Source: CAZOOA01 sp964581355 (GTDB lineage: Bacteria > Bacillota > Dethiobacteria > DTU022 > UBA8154). Taken from it: a stretch of DNA of 12,566 bases. Shown in pieces: positions 6,211 to 12,566 of the stretch (the first letter of the stretch is position 1; each line of letters starts with the position of its first letter). The DNA is taken from contig CAZOOA010000079.1 of the NCBI GenBank assembly GCA_964581355.1, positions 1 through 12,566 on the forward strand, read 5' to 3'. Made by a program: the position numbers and the translations under genes. Below the pieces are notes generated by a model. The model was not told the origin of the DNA, searched no databases, and saw only the letters and a list, made by a program, of their open reading frames with translations.

Positions 6211-6375
6211 TCAACAACCTACTTCACCATAATGACCGCAGCAGCTCTTGCCCGTACGTATTTTGGTCAGGTTGTTTTTAGCGGCCATCTTCACTTTTTG
6301 CAAGAACGGGGCTTTTGAGCTCTTCCAGTTGCTGAATACAGCTTGTAGGGAAGGCCGTTTTGGGTTCTTGCTCAT
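6211..6375 (-). CDS. small cationic protein with C-terminal CCGHxGxxGC motif
   Basis: ATG at 6375-6373 to TGA at 6213-6211 encodes 54 residues. AGGGAG lies four to five bases before the ATG and a good promoter lies further up. The first 43 residues are basic and probably helical (MSKNPKRPSLQAVFSNWKSS, then KVKMAAKNNLTKIRTGK). The end is SCCGHYGEVGC with Cys45, Cys46, His48 and Cys54, a set that could bind a metal or be modified. There is no signal peptide or clear membrane segment. I have the impression of similar C-termini in uncharacterised small proteins but cannot name a family. It precedes the cyclophilin-like gene on the same strand across the gap. Confidence 0.7.
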   Translation of the reverse strand: MSKNPKRPSLQAVFSNWKSSKAPFLQKVKMAAKNNLTKIRTGKSCCGHYGEVGC

Positions 6376-6412
6376 GTTTCTCCCTGCCTTTCTGTGGATA
6401 ATCCATTAGTTA

Positions 6413-6441
6413 ACAATAGATCACTTTTTTGAGTCGGTCAA
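6413..6441 (-). promoter_or_regulatory. probable sigma-A promoter for the small Cys-tailed protein
   Basis: Read on the minus strand, TTGACC (complement of 6436-6441) and TATTGT (complement of 6413-6418) are separated by exactly 17 bases. The start codon is 37 bases downstream of the -10 box. Confidence 0.55.
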
Positions 6442-6602
6442 GAAGGAAATGCAGGAGATTTTATGGTTTTTTAATTCTGACAAAAAAAGCCAAGAAGTAG
6501 AAATTTTTTTTCCACTAATGCAGGATTTTTGAGACTTTTGAAGAAGTATCTTTTTTAGGTGATACAGGTTTTCCCATAAAAACAACGAGAAGGTGGGCCG
6601 AG
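6442..6602 (+). promoter_or_regulatory. A/T-rich upstream region of the DhaL-DegV gene
   Basis: No gene is visible. AATGCAGGA occurs twice (6448-6456 and 6517-6525), each followed by a T-rich stretch. GTATC (6546-6550) and GATAC can form a small inverted repeat around a T-rich loop. I could not pick a convincing -35/-10 pair. GAGAAGGTGGG (about 6587-6597) provides the ribosome binding site for the ATG at 6603. Confidence 0.4.
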
Positions 6603-8399
6603 ATGGCTGTTCATTATCTTAACGGTGAAAGAATGTATTATGCTTTTTTAGCCGGGGCCAGGGAGGTTGCCAGGAATAAAACAGTTTTAAACCGCATTAA
6701 TGTTTTTCCTGTTTTCGATAGCGATACAGGGAATAATTTAACGGCGACACTGAATTATATTGTCGACACGGTTAGTCCCAGTCCATGCGTGGGTGAAACG
6801 ATTCGTTCTTTGGCTGATGCTTCCTTGAGCGGAGCCCGGGGGAATTCGGGCATTATCCTGGCCCAGTTTATTAATGGGCTTTCCCGGGAAGTAGGGGAAG
6901 AAGAAAACCTGTCTACCCGGACTTTTGGAAGTTCTGTGGTCGGTGCGGTGCCCTATGCATATGGCGCAGTTGCCACACCGGTGGAAGGGACCATGCTGAC
7001 GGTGCTGAAAGAATGGGCTGAGACAGTAAACAAGCTGAGTCAGGAGACCAATGATTTTGTGGAAATGATGCTGCAGTCCCTGGAACGAGCCAGGCTTTCC
7101 CTGAAGGAAACCCCCGGCAAATTAAAAGTTCTTAAAGATGCGGCGGTAGTTGATGCCGGTGCCCAGGGGTTGGTGCTTTTTCTGGAGGGGCTTACCAGCT
7201 TTTTGAAGTCCGGGAATCTTGGCGCTCTACTTCAGGACCAGCCTGAAGATGTGGAGCTGCAGGAAGAGATTGTTGGGGTGGATACAGAGATAAATTGCCG
7301 CTATTGTTCTGAAGCGCTGTTGGTGGGGTCGGGTATCGATCACCAGCAGGTTAAACAGGCTGTGGAGCATCTGGGGGATTCATTGATCATAGCGGGGACG
7401 CCGGAAAAAACCAAGATTCATCTTCATACCAACCGACCGGAAGAATTCTTTTTTACCCTGGTGGAGCATGGACGGATTGTCAGCCAAAAAGTGGATGATA
7501 TGGCAAAGCAGTACCAGGTTGTCCACCAGCGCCAACATGATATTGCCCTGGTGACCGATTCTATCGCTGATCTGCCCCAGGAAATCATCGACCATCATCA
7601 GGTTCACGTGGTACCGATCAACCTGGTGATTGAGGGGTCCAATTTCCTGGACAAAGTCTCCATCCGTCCCGGGCAGATTTTTTCAATCCTGGATCAAGTG
7701 AAAGAATACCCGACTTCTTCTCAGCCTTCTTTCACCATGGTTCAGCAGTTGCTGTCTTTTTTAACCAAGCATTACAAATCCGTGATCATGATCTCTGTAT
7801 CCGGGGAGTTAAGCGGTACTTGTAATGTCTTTAACCGGGCGGCCGAAGCGCTGCAAGAAACAGGGGCCAAGATTTCTGTAGTCGATTCCAAGCTCAACTC
7901 GGGGGCCCAGGGTTTACTGGTTTTAAAAGCAGCGGAACTGATCGCTGCTGGGAAAGAGCATGATGATATTGTGCACATCCTTGAAGAGGTAATTCCGGGG
8001 ACAAAAATATTTGTTAGCGTAGCGACCTTTAAATATATGGTCCGTGGGGGAAGGGTTAGCCCGATGAAAGGGTTCCTGGCAAGTCTCTTGAACCTTAAGC
8101 CCATTGTTTCCCTGGACGAACAAGGAAAGGGGATTGCTTTCGCCAATGCATTAACCCGCCGTTCCAACACGAAAAAAATCTTGCAAATTGTTCAGCGGAT
8201 CCAGGAGCGGCATCCTGTAAGCAAGTACTGTATTGTCCATGCCGGGGCACCGGAAAAAGCGGAGTCATACAAGACACTTTTTACGCAAATCATCGGGCAG
8301 GAGCCGGAATATGTGGTGGAAATTTCACCGATTGTGGCCTTAAGCGCCGGCCTTGGTGCCGTCGCAGTTTGTTTGATGGAGTCACGGGAAGCGGTATAA
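6603..8399 (+). CDS. DhaL-DegV fusion (FakA-like kinase domain plus FakB-like fatty-acid-binding domain)
   Basis: The 598-residue protein joins what are two proteins in many Firmicutes. Residues 1-200 form a DhaL/FakA-type ATP-binding domain: NVFPVFDSDTGNNL (33-46), LSGARGNSGIILAQ (75-88), PVEGTML (126-132), VVDAGAQGL (182-190). Residues about 225-305 match the FakA middle domain (CRYCSEALL, KIHLHTNRPEEFF). Residues about 312-598 form a DegV domain: LVTDSIADLP (315-324), TSSQPS (371-376), SGELSGTCNVF (400-410), RGGRVSP (481-487). FakA and FakB together phosphorylate fatty acids for phospholipid synthesis, so this may be a single-chain fatty-acid kinase; activity is inferred. The usual PDGDTG is FDSDTG here, with both aspartates kept. 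It heads a probable operon with two membrane-protein genes. Confidence 0.9.
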   Translation: MAVHYLNGERMYYAFLAGAREVARNKTVLNRINVFPVFDSDTGNNLTATLNYIVDTVSPSPCVGETIRSLADASLSGARGNSGIILAQFINGLSREVGEEENLSTRTFGSSVVGAVPYAYGAVATPVEGTMLTVLKEWAETVNKLSQETNDFVEMMLQSLERARLSLKETPGKLKVLKDAAVVDAGAQGLVLFLEGLTSFLKSGNLGALLQDQPEDVELQEEIVGVDTEINCRYCSEALLVGSGIDHQQVKQAVEHLGDSLIIAGTPEKTKIHLHTNRPEEFFFTLVEHGRIVSQKVDDMAKQYQVVHQRQHDIALVTDSIADLPQEIIDHHQVHVVPINLVIEGSNFLDKVSIRPGQIFSILDQVKEYPTSSQPSFTMVQQLLSFLTKHYKSVIMISVSGELSGTCNVFNRAAEALQETGAKISVVDSKLNSGAQGLLVLKAAELIAAGKEHDDIVHILEEVIPGTKIFVSVATFKYMVRGGRVSPMKGFLASLLNLKPIVSLDEQGKGIAFANALTRRSNTKKILQIVQRIQERHPVSKYCIVHAGAPEKAESYKTLFTQIIGQEPEYVVEISPIVALSAGLGAVAVCLMESREAV

Positions 8400-8459
8400 C
8401 CCTGGCCCAAGTTGAACCTTTTTCTTTTCAGGGATATCATTCAAGGAGGGAGTGTGAGC

Positions 8460-9239
8460 ATGTCTGAGCTGTTTGTCCAGGCGGCTGTAGTGGTTTTTCT
8501 TTATTTTATGGGTTTTTTCCTGGTGGCCCAACTGATTCGGAATAACTCTATCGTAGATATGGGTTGGGGGGCCGGGTTTATTGTTCTAACCATGACGACG
8601 CTGCTTCTGCAGGGAACTTACACGGAAAGGAGTTTGCTGGTAGCTGTGTTGGTTTTGGTTTGGGGTGGACGTTTGTCTTATCACATAGTTCGCCGCAACT
8701 GGGGCAAGCCCGAGGATTTTCGCTATGCCAACTGGAGGAAAGAATGGGGGCGCTGGCTGGTGCCCCGAGCTTTTTTGCAGGTCTTTATGCTCCAGGGGGC
8801 CTTGATGCTGGTAATTGCCTATCCGATCATTTTGATCAATGCCTACCCGGAACCGGGCTTGACGTACTTGGATTTTTTGGGGTTGGCAGTGTGGCTGGTC
8901 GGTTTTTATTTTGAAGCGGTAGGGGATAAGCAGCTGGCCCGGTTTAAGCAGGACCCTTCCAACAAGGGACATATTATCAAGACAGGGCTTTGGAAGTACT
9001 CCCGGCACCCCAATTATTTTGGCGAGGCGACGATGTGGTGGGGGATCTTTCTGCTGGCGCTGTCTTCGCCTTTTGGGTGGAGTGCCCTGATCAGTCCTCT
9101 GGTTATCACTGGATTGCTGCTCTTTGTTTCAGGCGTGCCAATGCTGGAAAAAAAATATAAGGATAACCCGGAGTTTCAAGCCTATGCCCGGGTTACCAGC
9201 AAATTTTTCCCCTGGATTCCCAGGAAGGAAGGCCGTTAA
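8460..9239 (+). CDS. DUF1295 / steroid 5-alpha-reductase-like membrane protein
   Basis: The 259-residue protein is strongly hydrophobic, with about six to seven membrane segments. It fits the DUF1295 family, related to steroid reductases and to isoprenylcysteine methyltransferases. Conserved blocks are VDMGWGAGF (32-40), RLSYHIVRRN (71-80), EAVGDKQLARFK (152-163), GLWKYSRHPNYFGE (176-189), WWG (193-195) and PMLEKKY (227-233). The last blocks form the cofactor and substrate region in relatives. ATG 8460 follows AAGGAGGG by nine bases; an in-frame GTG six bases earlier is too close to that site. It starts 60 bases after the DhaL-DegV gene and likely shares its transcript. Its substrate is unknown; a lipid is the natural guess. 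Confidence 0.88.
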   Translation: MSELFVQAAVVVFLYFMGFFLVAQLIRNNSIVDMGWGAGFIVLTMTTLLLQGTYTERSLLVAVLVLVWGGRLSYHIVRRNWGKPEDFRYANWRKEWGRWLVPRAFLQVFMLQGALMLVIAYPIILINAYPEPGLTYLDFLGLAVWLVGFYFEAVGDKQLARFKQDPSNKGHIIKTGLWKYSRHPNYFGEATMWWGIFLLALSSPFGWSALISPLVITGLLLFVSGVPMLEKKYKDNPEFQAYARVTSKFFPWIPRKEGR

Positions 9240-9341
9240 GGGGTTGGAGAGCTGTCTTCGAGAATATGAGTTGATTTTAAATAATACCAAACAGCCATGG
9301 GATTGGACCGGCAGGGAATGCCGACGAAAGGGGCGGACAAA

Positions 9342-9743
9342 ATGCAGCAGTTTGTAAAGTTGTACCTGGTTACTTTGGGGGCATTTTTTGTCATCGATAT
9401 GATCTGGCTTGGCCTGGTGGCCAGGAACTTTTACCGCGAGCACCTTGGTTTTTTAATGAAAACAAATATCAACTGGCCTGCAGCGATTATCTTTTACCTG
9501 ATTTTTGTGGCGGGTCTGGTATATTTTGTCATAAACCCTTCCTTATCCCGGGACAGCTGGACTACTGCACTTCTTAGCGGTGCTTTTTTTGGACTGATTA
9601 CGTACGCCACGTATGATTTAACCAACCTGGCCACATTAAAAGATTGGCCCTTGAAAGTTACCCTGGTGGACCTGGCCTGGGGAGCAGTACTGTCGGGAAG
9701 TCTTTCCACTATCGGCTTTTTTTACGGCAAAAAATTTTTATAG
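9342..9743 (+). CDS. DUF2177 family membrane protein
   Basis: The 133-residue protein has four membrane segments (about 4-24, 46-64, 75-96, 107-127). It fits DUF2177: the start MQQFVKLYLVTLGAFFVIDM with WLGLVARNFY, and the signature YATYDLTNLATLKDWP (88-103), are typical. The start at 9342 is preferred to ATG 9297 because AAAGGGG lies upstream and family members begin here; the upstream 15 codons are not conserved in style. The gap to the DUF1295 gene is 102 bases with no terminator, so the two are probably cotranscribed. From memory, DUF2177 and DUF1295 genes recur together near cyclopropane-fatty-acid synthase genes in other bacteria, which supports a lipid role. Confidence 0.85.
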   Translation: MQQFVKLYLVTLGAFFVIDMIWLGLVARNFYREHLGFLMKTNINWPAAIIFYLIFVAGLVYFVINPSLSRDSWTTALLSGAFFGLITYATYDLTNLATLKDWPLKVTLVDLAWGAVLSGSLSTIGFFYGKKFL

Positions 9744-9780
9744 CGGGTCAATGCAGGAAAGTCATTATTCTTCTCCAACC

Positions 9781-9914
9781 GCTCAGCGCTATTTGTAAGC
9801 AAAGCTGTGGGGACGGTTCTGGCGCTTCCGGAGCGTAGCGGAGGACCGGCAGGGAAAGCGCCAGAACCGTCTCCCTGCTTTGCGGCGTGTTGCGCAATCA
9901 CATAAGAGCTGAGC
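9781..9914. repeat. REPIN-like palindromic element
   Basis: A long imperfect palindrome fills this gene-free stretch. The main arms are GGGGACGGTTCTGGCGCTT (9809-9827) and its complement at 9856-9874, 19 bp with one G-T pair. AAAGC (9801-9805) and GCTTT (9877-9881) extend the stem after a small internal loop. GCTCAGC (9781-9787) and GCTGAGC (9908-9914) form an outer inverted repeat. The central part is itself folded (CGCT/AGCG, CCGG/CCGG). The GGGGACGGTTCT head resembles REP sequences linked to Y1 transposases, from memory. It could also end the operon transcript. Confidence 0.6.
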
Positions 9915-10143
9915 AGTTACGTTTTTTATTATTTTTGCTTAATAGTTTGCGGGAGAGAAAGGATTTCGTAATTGTTTCAAGAATTATGTAAAGAGTAAAA
10001 CCTGAACGATGAAGCATTTTTTGAGGCATTTTTTGCCCTGTGATTATTATGGCTCTGCTCTGCGTCTTTCAAAAAGGTACAAGCAAGGCACAAATGGCGG
10101 CACCAAACGGAAGTCCGAATTTTCTATTTTAGGCGGTTGTAAC
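9915..10143 (+). other. gene-free leader before the CapD-like remnant
   Basis: This stretch of 229 bases shows no supported gene. An ATG at 10009 is in frame with the next gene but lacks a ribosome binding site. GCATTTTTTG is repeated at 10014-10023 and 10026-10035. The last 70 bases before the ATG at 10144 are rich in GGCAC/GGCGG runs that could fold, but I cannot match them to a known riboswitch. Confidence 0.4.
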
Positions 10144-10530
10144 ATGTATCAAATCAATGCCAAAATACTGCAAATTTTGATTGACAGTGTTTTAGCTGGG
10201 TTGGCTTTTTTTTTGGCGTTATTTTTGCTAATAGATGGATCAGTTTCGCAGGTATATCTAGCGCATTTTGAACCCAGGGTTTGGCCGGTGATTGGGTTTA
10301 ATCTGGTTGCTTTTTCCGTTTTTGGTATTTACAGGCGTATATGGGGGTTTCACTTTCTAAGAGACTATGCCCTGCTGGGCGGTGCTGCCGTGGCCGGGGT
10401 TACAGGTGTAACCGCTTATAATGTTTTATTTCAGATATTACCCCTGCACAATGTAATGGCACTTTATGTGGTGCTGGTTTTTGTTTTTACCGCTTGTATC
10501 CGTTTTGTTTTGTGCAGGGTGATTGATTAG
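10144..10530 (+). pseudogene. N-terminal membrane part of a CapD/FlaA1-type sugar epimerase-dehydratase
   Basis: The 128-residue product has four membrane segments (about 8-30, 47-64, 77-95, 105-123) with FGIYRRIWGFHFLRDY (60-75) between the second and third. This resembles the membrane domain that precedes the Rossmann catalytic domain in polysaccharide-biosynthesis proteins such as CapD. Those proteins normally run to about 600 residues; here a TAG stops the frame just after the fourth segment. The bases after it, read in the same frame, hit further stops and do not resemble the nucleotide-binding domain. Truncation is therefore more likely than a sequencing error, but a stand-alone membrane protein is possible. 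The binding site (AGGCGG, 7 bases before ATG) is mediocre. Confidence 0.55.
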
Positions 10531-10677
10531 CAGAGCAGTGGCGCCGGGTAAATCCTAAGGATGGGGATTAAAACGGCTGTAGCTTATTTTTTGCCCCTTT
10601 TTATGGGTGTAAAGACGAAATAAATCATGTTTTGGGCGTTGCCAGAAAAGGGATTCTATGAGAAAATATAAATAAAA

Positions 10678-10706
10678 TTGACACAAATATTTGCAAAGCT
10701 TATCTT
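10678..10706 (+). promoter_or_regulatory. sigma-A promoter of the SH3 lipoprotein gene
   Basis: TTGACA (10678-10683) and TATCTT (10701-10706) are 17 bases apart, the best promoter in the window. The spacer contains the perfect palindrome CAAATATTTG (10684-10693), which could be a binding site. The stretch 10531-10677 upstream shows no gene or clear structure. The resulting leader is about 70 bases. Confidence 0.65.
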
Positions 10707-10781
10707 GAAACTCTGCTTGGAAGATTGGCCTTCAAAAGCATTCAACAAATACATATCCAAAGAATGAGGTGAAGGGCCAAA

Positions 10782-11303
10782 ATGTTAGAAAAAACAAAAG
10801 AAATGATTTGCAGGATTTTTTCTGGGAGGTGGAGAGGCGCCTGGGTCGCGGTTATTTTAGCGGTGTTTCTTCTTGCAGGATGCGGAGGTTCTTCTAATGA
10901 TGCTGAGCCTGAACCGGAAGATGTCCCTGCAGAATCCGAAGAATTAGAACCCATCCAGTTCGAGGAAATCCAGGATGTGGAGGCCAGGGTATCTGTGAGT
11001 TCGGGCAGCACTTTGGCCATCCGGAGAAGTCCCGGGACAGAAGACCAACCGGAAGATGATGTTGTCGATCGTGTCCCCAGGGGAAGAATACTCAGGGTCA
11101 TCGACAAACACGGGGACAACCGGGTGGAGGACGGCTATACCTGGTGGGAAGTCGAAGACACGGAGTCCGGTTCGTCTGGATGGACGGCAGCAGAATTTTT
11201 GGAAGTTGAAGACGAAGCCGACGACCAGCTGGAAAGAGGGCTTAACGGGATCGAAGAAGAGTTTGAAACTGAAAACGACCAGGAAGAAGACGAAGCCGAA
11301 TAG
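10782..11303 (+). CDS. SH3-like domain lipoprotein with acidic flanks
   Basis: The 173-residue protein starts with a basic n-region (KTKEMICRIFSGRWR), a hydrophobic core, and the lipobox LLAGC with Cys34, so it should be a lipid-anchored surface protein. An acidic linker (about 38-65) leads to a bacterial SH3-like domain (about 66-141): LAIRRSPG (78-85), VVDRVPRGRILRVID (94-108), GYTWWEVED (118-126), GWTAAEFLEV (133-142). Such domains bind cell-wall peptides or proteins. The last 30 residues are almost all acidic and overlap the terminator stem. GAGGTG and AAGGG lie before the ATG. It has its own promoter; an M14 carboxypeptidase gene follows, which fits a cell-wall function. Confidence 0.82.
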   Translation: MLEKTKEMICRIFSGRWRGAWVAVILAVFLLAGCGGSSNDAEPEPEDVPAESEELEPIQFEEIQDVEARVSVSSGSTLAIRRSPGTEDQPEDDVVDRVPRGRILRVIDKHGDNRVEDGYTWWEVEDTESGSSGWTAAEFLEVEDEADDQLERGLNGIEEEFETENDQEEDEAE

Positions 11304-11327
11304 CTTTTCGGTCTTCGTCTTTTTTTT
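11287..11327 (+). terminator. Rho-independent terminator overlapping the lipoprotein gene end
   Basis: AAGACGAAGCCGAA (11287-11300) pairs with TTCGG-CTTCGTCTT (11307-11321, one bulged T), followed by eight T. The stop codon TAG sits in the loop, so the 5' arm encodes the acidic C-terminus. Because the next gene starts only 26 bases later without a visible promoter, some read-through is likely. Confidence 0.85.
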
Positions 11328-11352
11328 CCGGAACAGGCAGGTGTGAGGTCAA

Positions 11353-12566
11353 TTGAACAGGGCTTTTTCGAGAATGATTTTGGTTTTTACAGTACTTCTG
11401 TTGCTGGCAATCCCTGCCCGGGATGTTGCTGCGGAAGATCCCGATAGTGCTGCAGGGTCTCCTTCGATGGATCGTATTGAGGCACCTCCTCCCATCGTTA
11501 ACCCCTACCAGGTGTATACCTATGAAACTATGCTTGCTGATCTGGAAAGGCTTCAAAAAGCATACCCCGGCATTATTGAAACAGACTTAATCGGAAAAAC
11601 GGAGTTTGGTCGGGCTATTTGGGCCGTACGCCTGGGAACGAGTGATGTCACTGTTTTTCTGAATGGTTCTCATCATGCCCGGGAGTGGATCAGCACCTGT
11701 ATTACTATGAAAATGCTGGATCGCTATGCCCGGGCGTACTATCTAAATGAACGAATGGGGGAGTATGACGTCAGGGGGGTGCTGGACCAAGTTTCCATTT
11801 GGTTTGTGCCCATGGTTTCACCAGATGGTGTTGCACTGCAACAAGAAGGGCTAAGACGTTTTCCCGTGGAAGTCCATCCCCGGCTCATCTCCATCAATGA
11901 TGGCAGTACAGATTTTAACCGCTGGAAAGCCAATGCCCGGGGAGTGGATAATAACCGGCAGTACCCTGCACGGTGGGAGCATACTGTGGATTGTCCGGGC
12001 AGGCCCAGTTACGCTAATTTCCGGGGTGAAAGCCCTTTGTCGGAGTTGGAAAACAAGGCATTAAGAGACTTTACATATGCCATCAAACCAGAAATTGTTT
12101 TATCCTATCACTCTTCCGGCAGGGTGATATACTTTCCCGAGGACAGTCCGGAACAGCAGATTGCTGAAGGGATCGCCGACTTGACAGGTTACAGGCTTGT
12201 TCCCCTGCAGGATCCAGCTGCTGGTTATACAGACTGGTTCGTGGATACTTTTAACAGGCCTGCATATACCCCGGAATTAAGCTATTCTGTGGGACCTACC
12301 AATCCGCCCCTGTCTGTAATCCCGGAAGAATGGCAGAGGAATAAATATTTGGGGCTTTATGTTGCGAAAGAAGGATTGAGATTATGGGAACAGCGCAGGC
12401 AAACAGGGGAGATAGATGAAGCTTTTCAGGATTATCCTGTAGAGATGCAGGATATCTCTTATTTAACTTTTTTTCGCGAAGCAGGGCTGCCACATGATGA
12501 TTATATTTCATCTCTTTTCTTCAGTGAAGAAAACCTTATGGTTCCTCTGCGTCCTCTTACTGAAAA
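11353..12566 (+). CDS. secreted M14 zinc carboxypeptidase, 3' end beyond the window
   Basis: The frame runs from TTG 11353 to the window end (404 codons, no stop). AGGTG (11339-11343) lies nine bases before the TTG; ATG 11374 is a later option. Residues 1-27 form a signal peptide (hydrophobic core VFTVLLLLAI, cleavage after VAA). The peptidase M14 domain (about 52-345) shows HHARE with zinc ligands His108 and Glu111, GVDNNRQYP (197-205) for substrate binding, distal zinc ligand His253 in SYHSSG (251-256) and catalytic Glu308 in YTPELS (305-310). The end, LMVPLRPLTE (395-404), looks like the start of a copper-amine-oxidase-like stalk domain. Relatives cleave C-terminal residues from peptides or peptidoglycan stems; the substrate is not shown here. 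It follows the SH3 lipoprotein gene. Confidence 0.9.
   Translation, partial: MNRAFSRMILVFTVLLLLAIPARDVAAEDPDSAAGSPSMDRIEAPPPIVNPYQVYTYETMLADLERLQKAYPGIIETDLIGKTEFGRAIWAVRLGTSDVTVFLNGSHHAREWISTCITMKMLDRYARAYYLNERMGEYDVRGVLDQVSIWFVPMVSPDGVALQQEGLRRFPVEVHPRLISINDGSTDFNRWKANARGVDNNRQYPARWEHTVDCPGRPSYANFRGESPLSELENKALRDFTYAIKPEIVLSYHSSGRVIYFPEDSPEQQIAEGIADLTGYRLVPLQDPAAGYTDWFVDTFNRPAYTPELSYSVGPTNPPLSVIPEEWQRNKYLGLYVAKEGLRLWEQRRQTGEIDEAFQDYPVEMQDISYLTFFREAGLPHDDYISSLFFSEENLMVPLRPLTE

Noticed and set aside
6075..6217. Extension of the cyclophilin-like protein through the N run to a TTG at 6217
   Set aside because: The 100 N are a placeholder of unknown true length, so frame continuity is meaningless; the sequence beyond resembles a repeat and overlaps the end of the small Cys-tailed gene.
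9297..9341. Earlier ATG for the DUF2177 protein
   Set aside because: It lacks a ribosome binding site and adds 15 polar residues before the typical family start; AAAGGGG supports 9342.
10009..10143. Earlier ATG for the CapD-like remnant
   Set aside because: It has no ribosome binding site, and the extra 45 residues are not hydrophobic or family-like.
10009..10143. Cyclic di-GMP or other known riboswitch
   Set aside because: I looked for the conserved cores of c-di-GMP class I and II, preQ1, SAM and cobalamin elements and could not line any of them up here.
1..12566. CRISPR array, integrase, toxin-antitoxin or phage module
   Set aside because: No regularly spaced repeats and no such protein families are seen on either strand.

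Overview
The window looks like a draft or metagenome-assembled contig (it holds one 100-N scaffold gap) from a spore-former-type Firmicute, most likely Clostridia. The evidence is indirect. Ribosome binding sites are strong (AGGAGG/GGGAGG type), TTG starts are used, and U-tailed hairpin terminators occur. The gene families are typical of that group: a DUF3006/ComEC-like pair, a DhaL-DegV fusion, and an M14 carboxypeptidase that appears to run into a copper-amine-oxidase-like stalk domain. I cannot name a genus.

Layout. (1) 1-345: 3' half of a tRNA-Val(CAC), its terminator, and a leader with a possible 21-codon ORF and an attenuator-like hairpin. (2) 346-1490: a two-gene unit, a TPR protein with a nine-lysine tail overlapping a 72-residue unknown protein by ATGA. 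A dnaX-type A AAA AAG stretch just before the overlap could fuse the two by -1 frameshifting. (3) 1650-3252, minus strand: a membrane-anchored ComEC-like metallo-beta-lactamase hydrolase followed by a DUF3006 protein. (4) 3525-5702: tex, an S1-domain transcription accessory protein, with a shared bidirectional terminator. (5) 5777-6375, minus strand: a cyclophilin-like protein broken by the gap, and a 54-residue cationic protein ending in a Cys/His-rich motif. (6) 6603-9743: a probable operon of a DhaL-DegV (FakA-FakB-like) fusion, a DUF1295 steroid-reductase-like membrane protein and a DUF2177 membrane protein, pointing to fatty-acid or membrane-lipid chemistry. (7) 9781-9914: a REPIN-like palindromic element. 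(8) 10144-10530: the membrane part only of a CapD/FlaA1-type sugar epimerase, probably a remnant. (9) 10678-12566: a well-formed promoter, an SH3-like lipoprotein, a terminator, and a secreted M14 zinc carboxypeptidase cut by the window end. The last two are cell-envelope proteins.

The window reads as mostly housekeeping and envelope genes, not as an obvious defence or mobile island. I found no integrase, transposase, CRISPR array or phage gene. The least explained items are the frameshift candidate, the small Cys-tailed protein, the REPIN-like element and the leader at 217-345.
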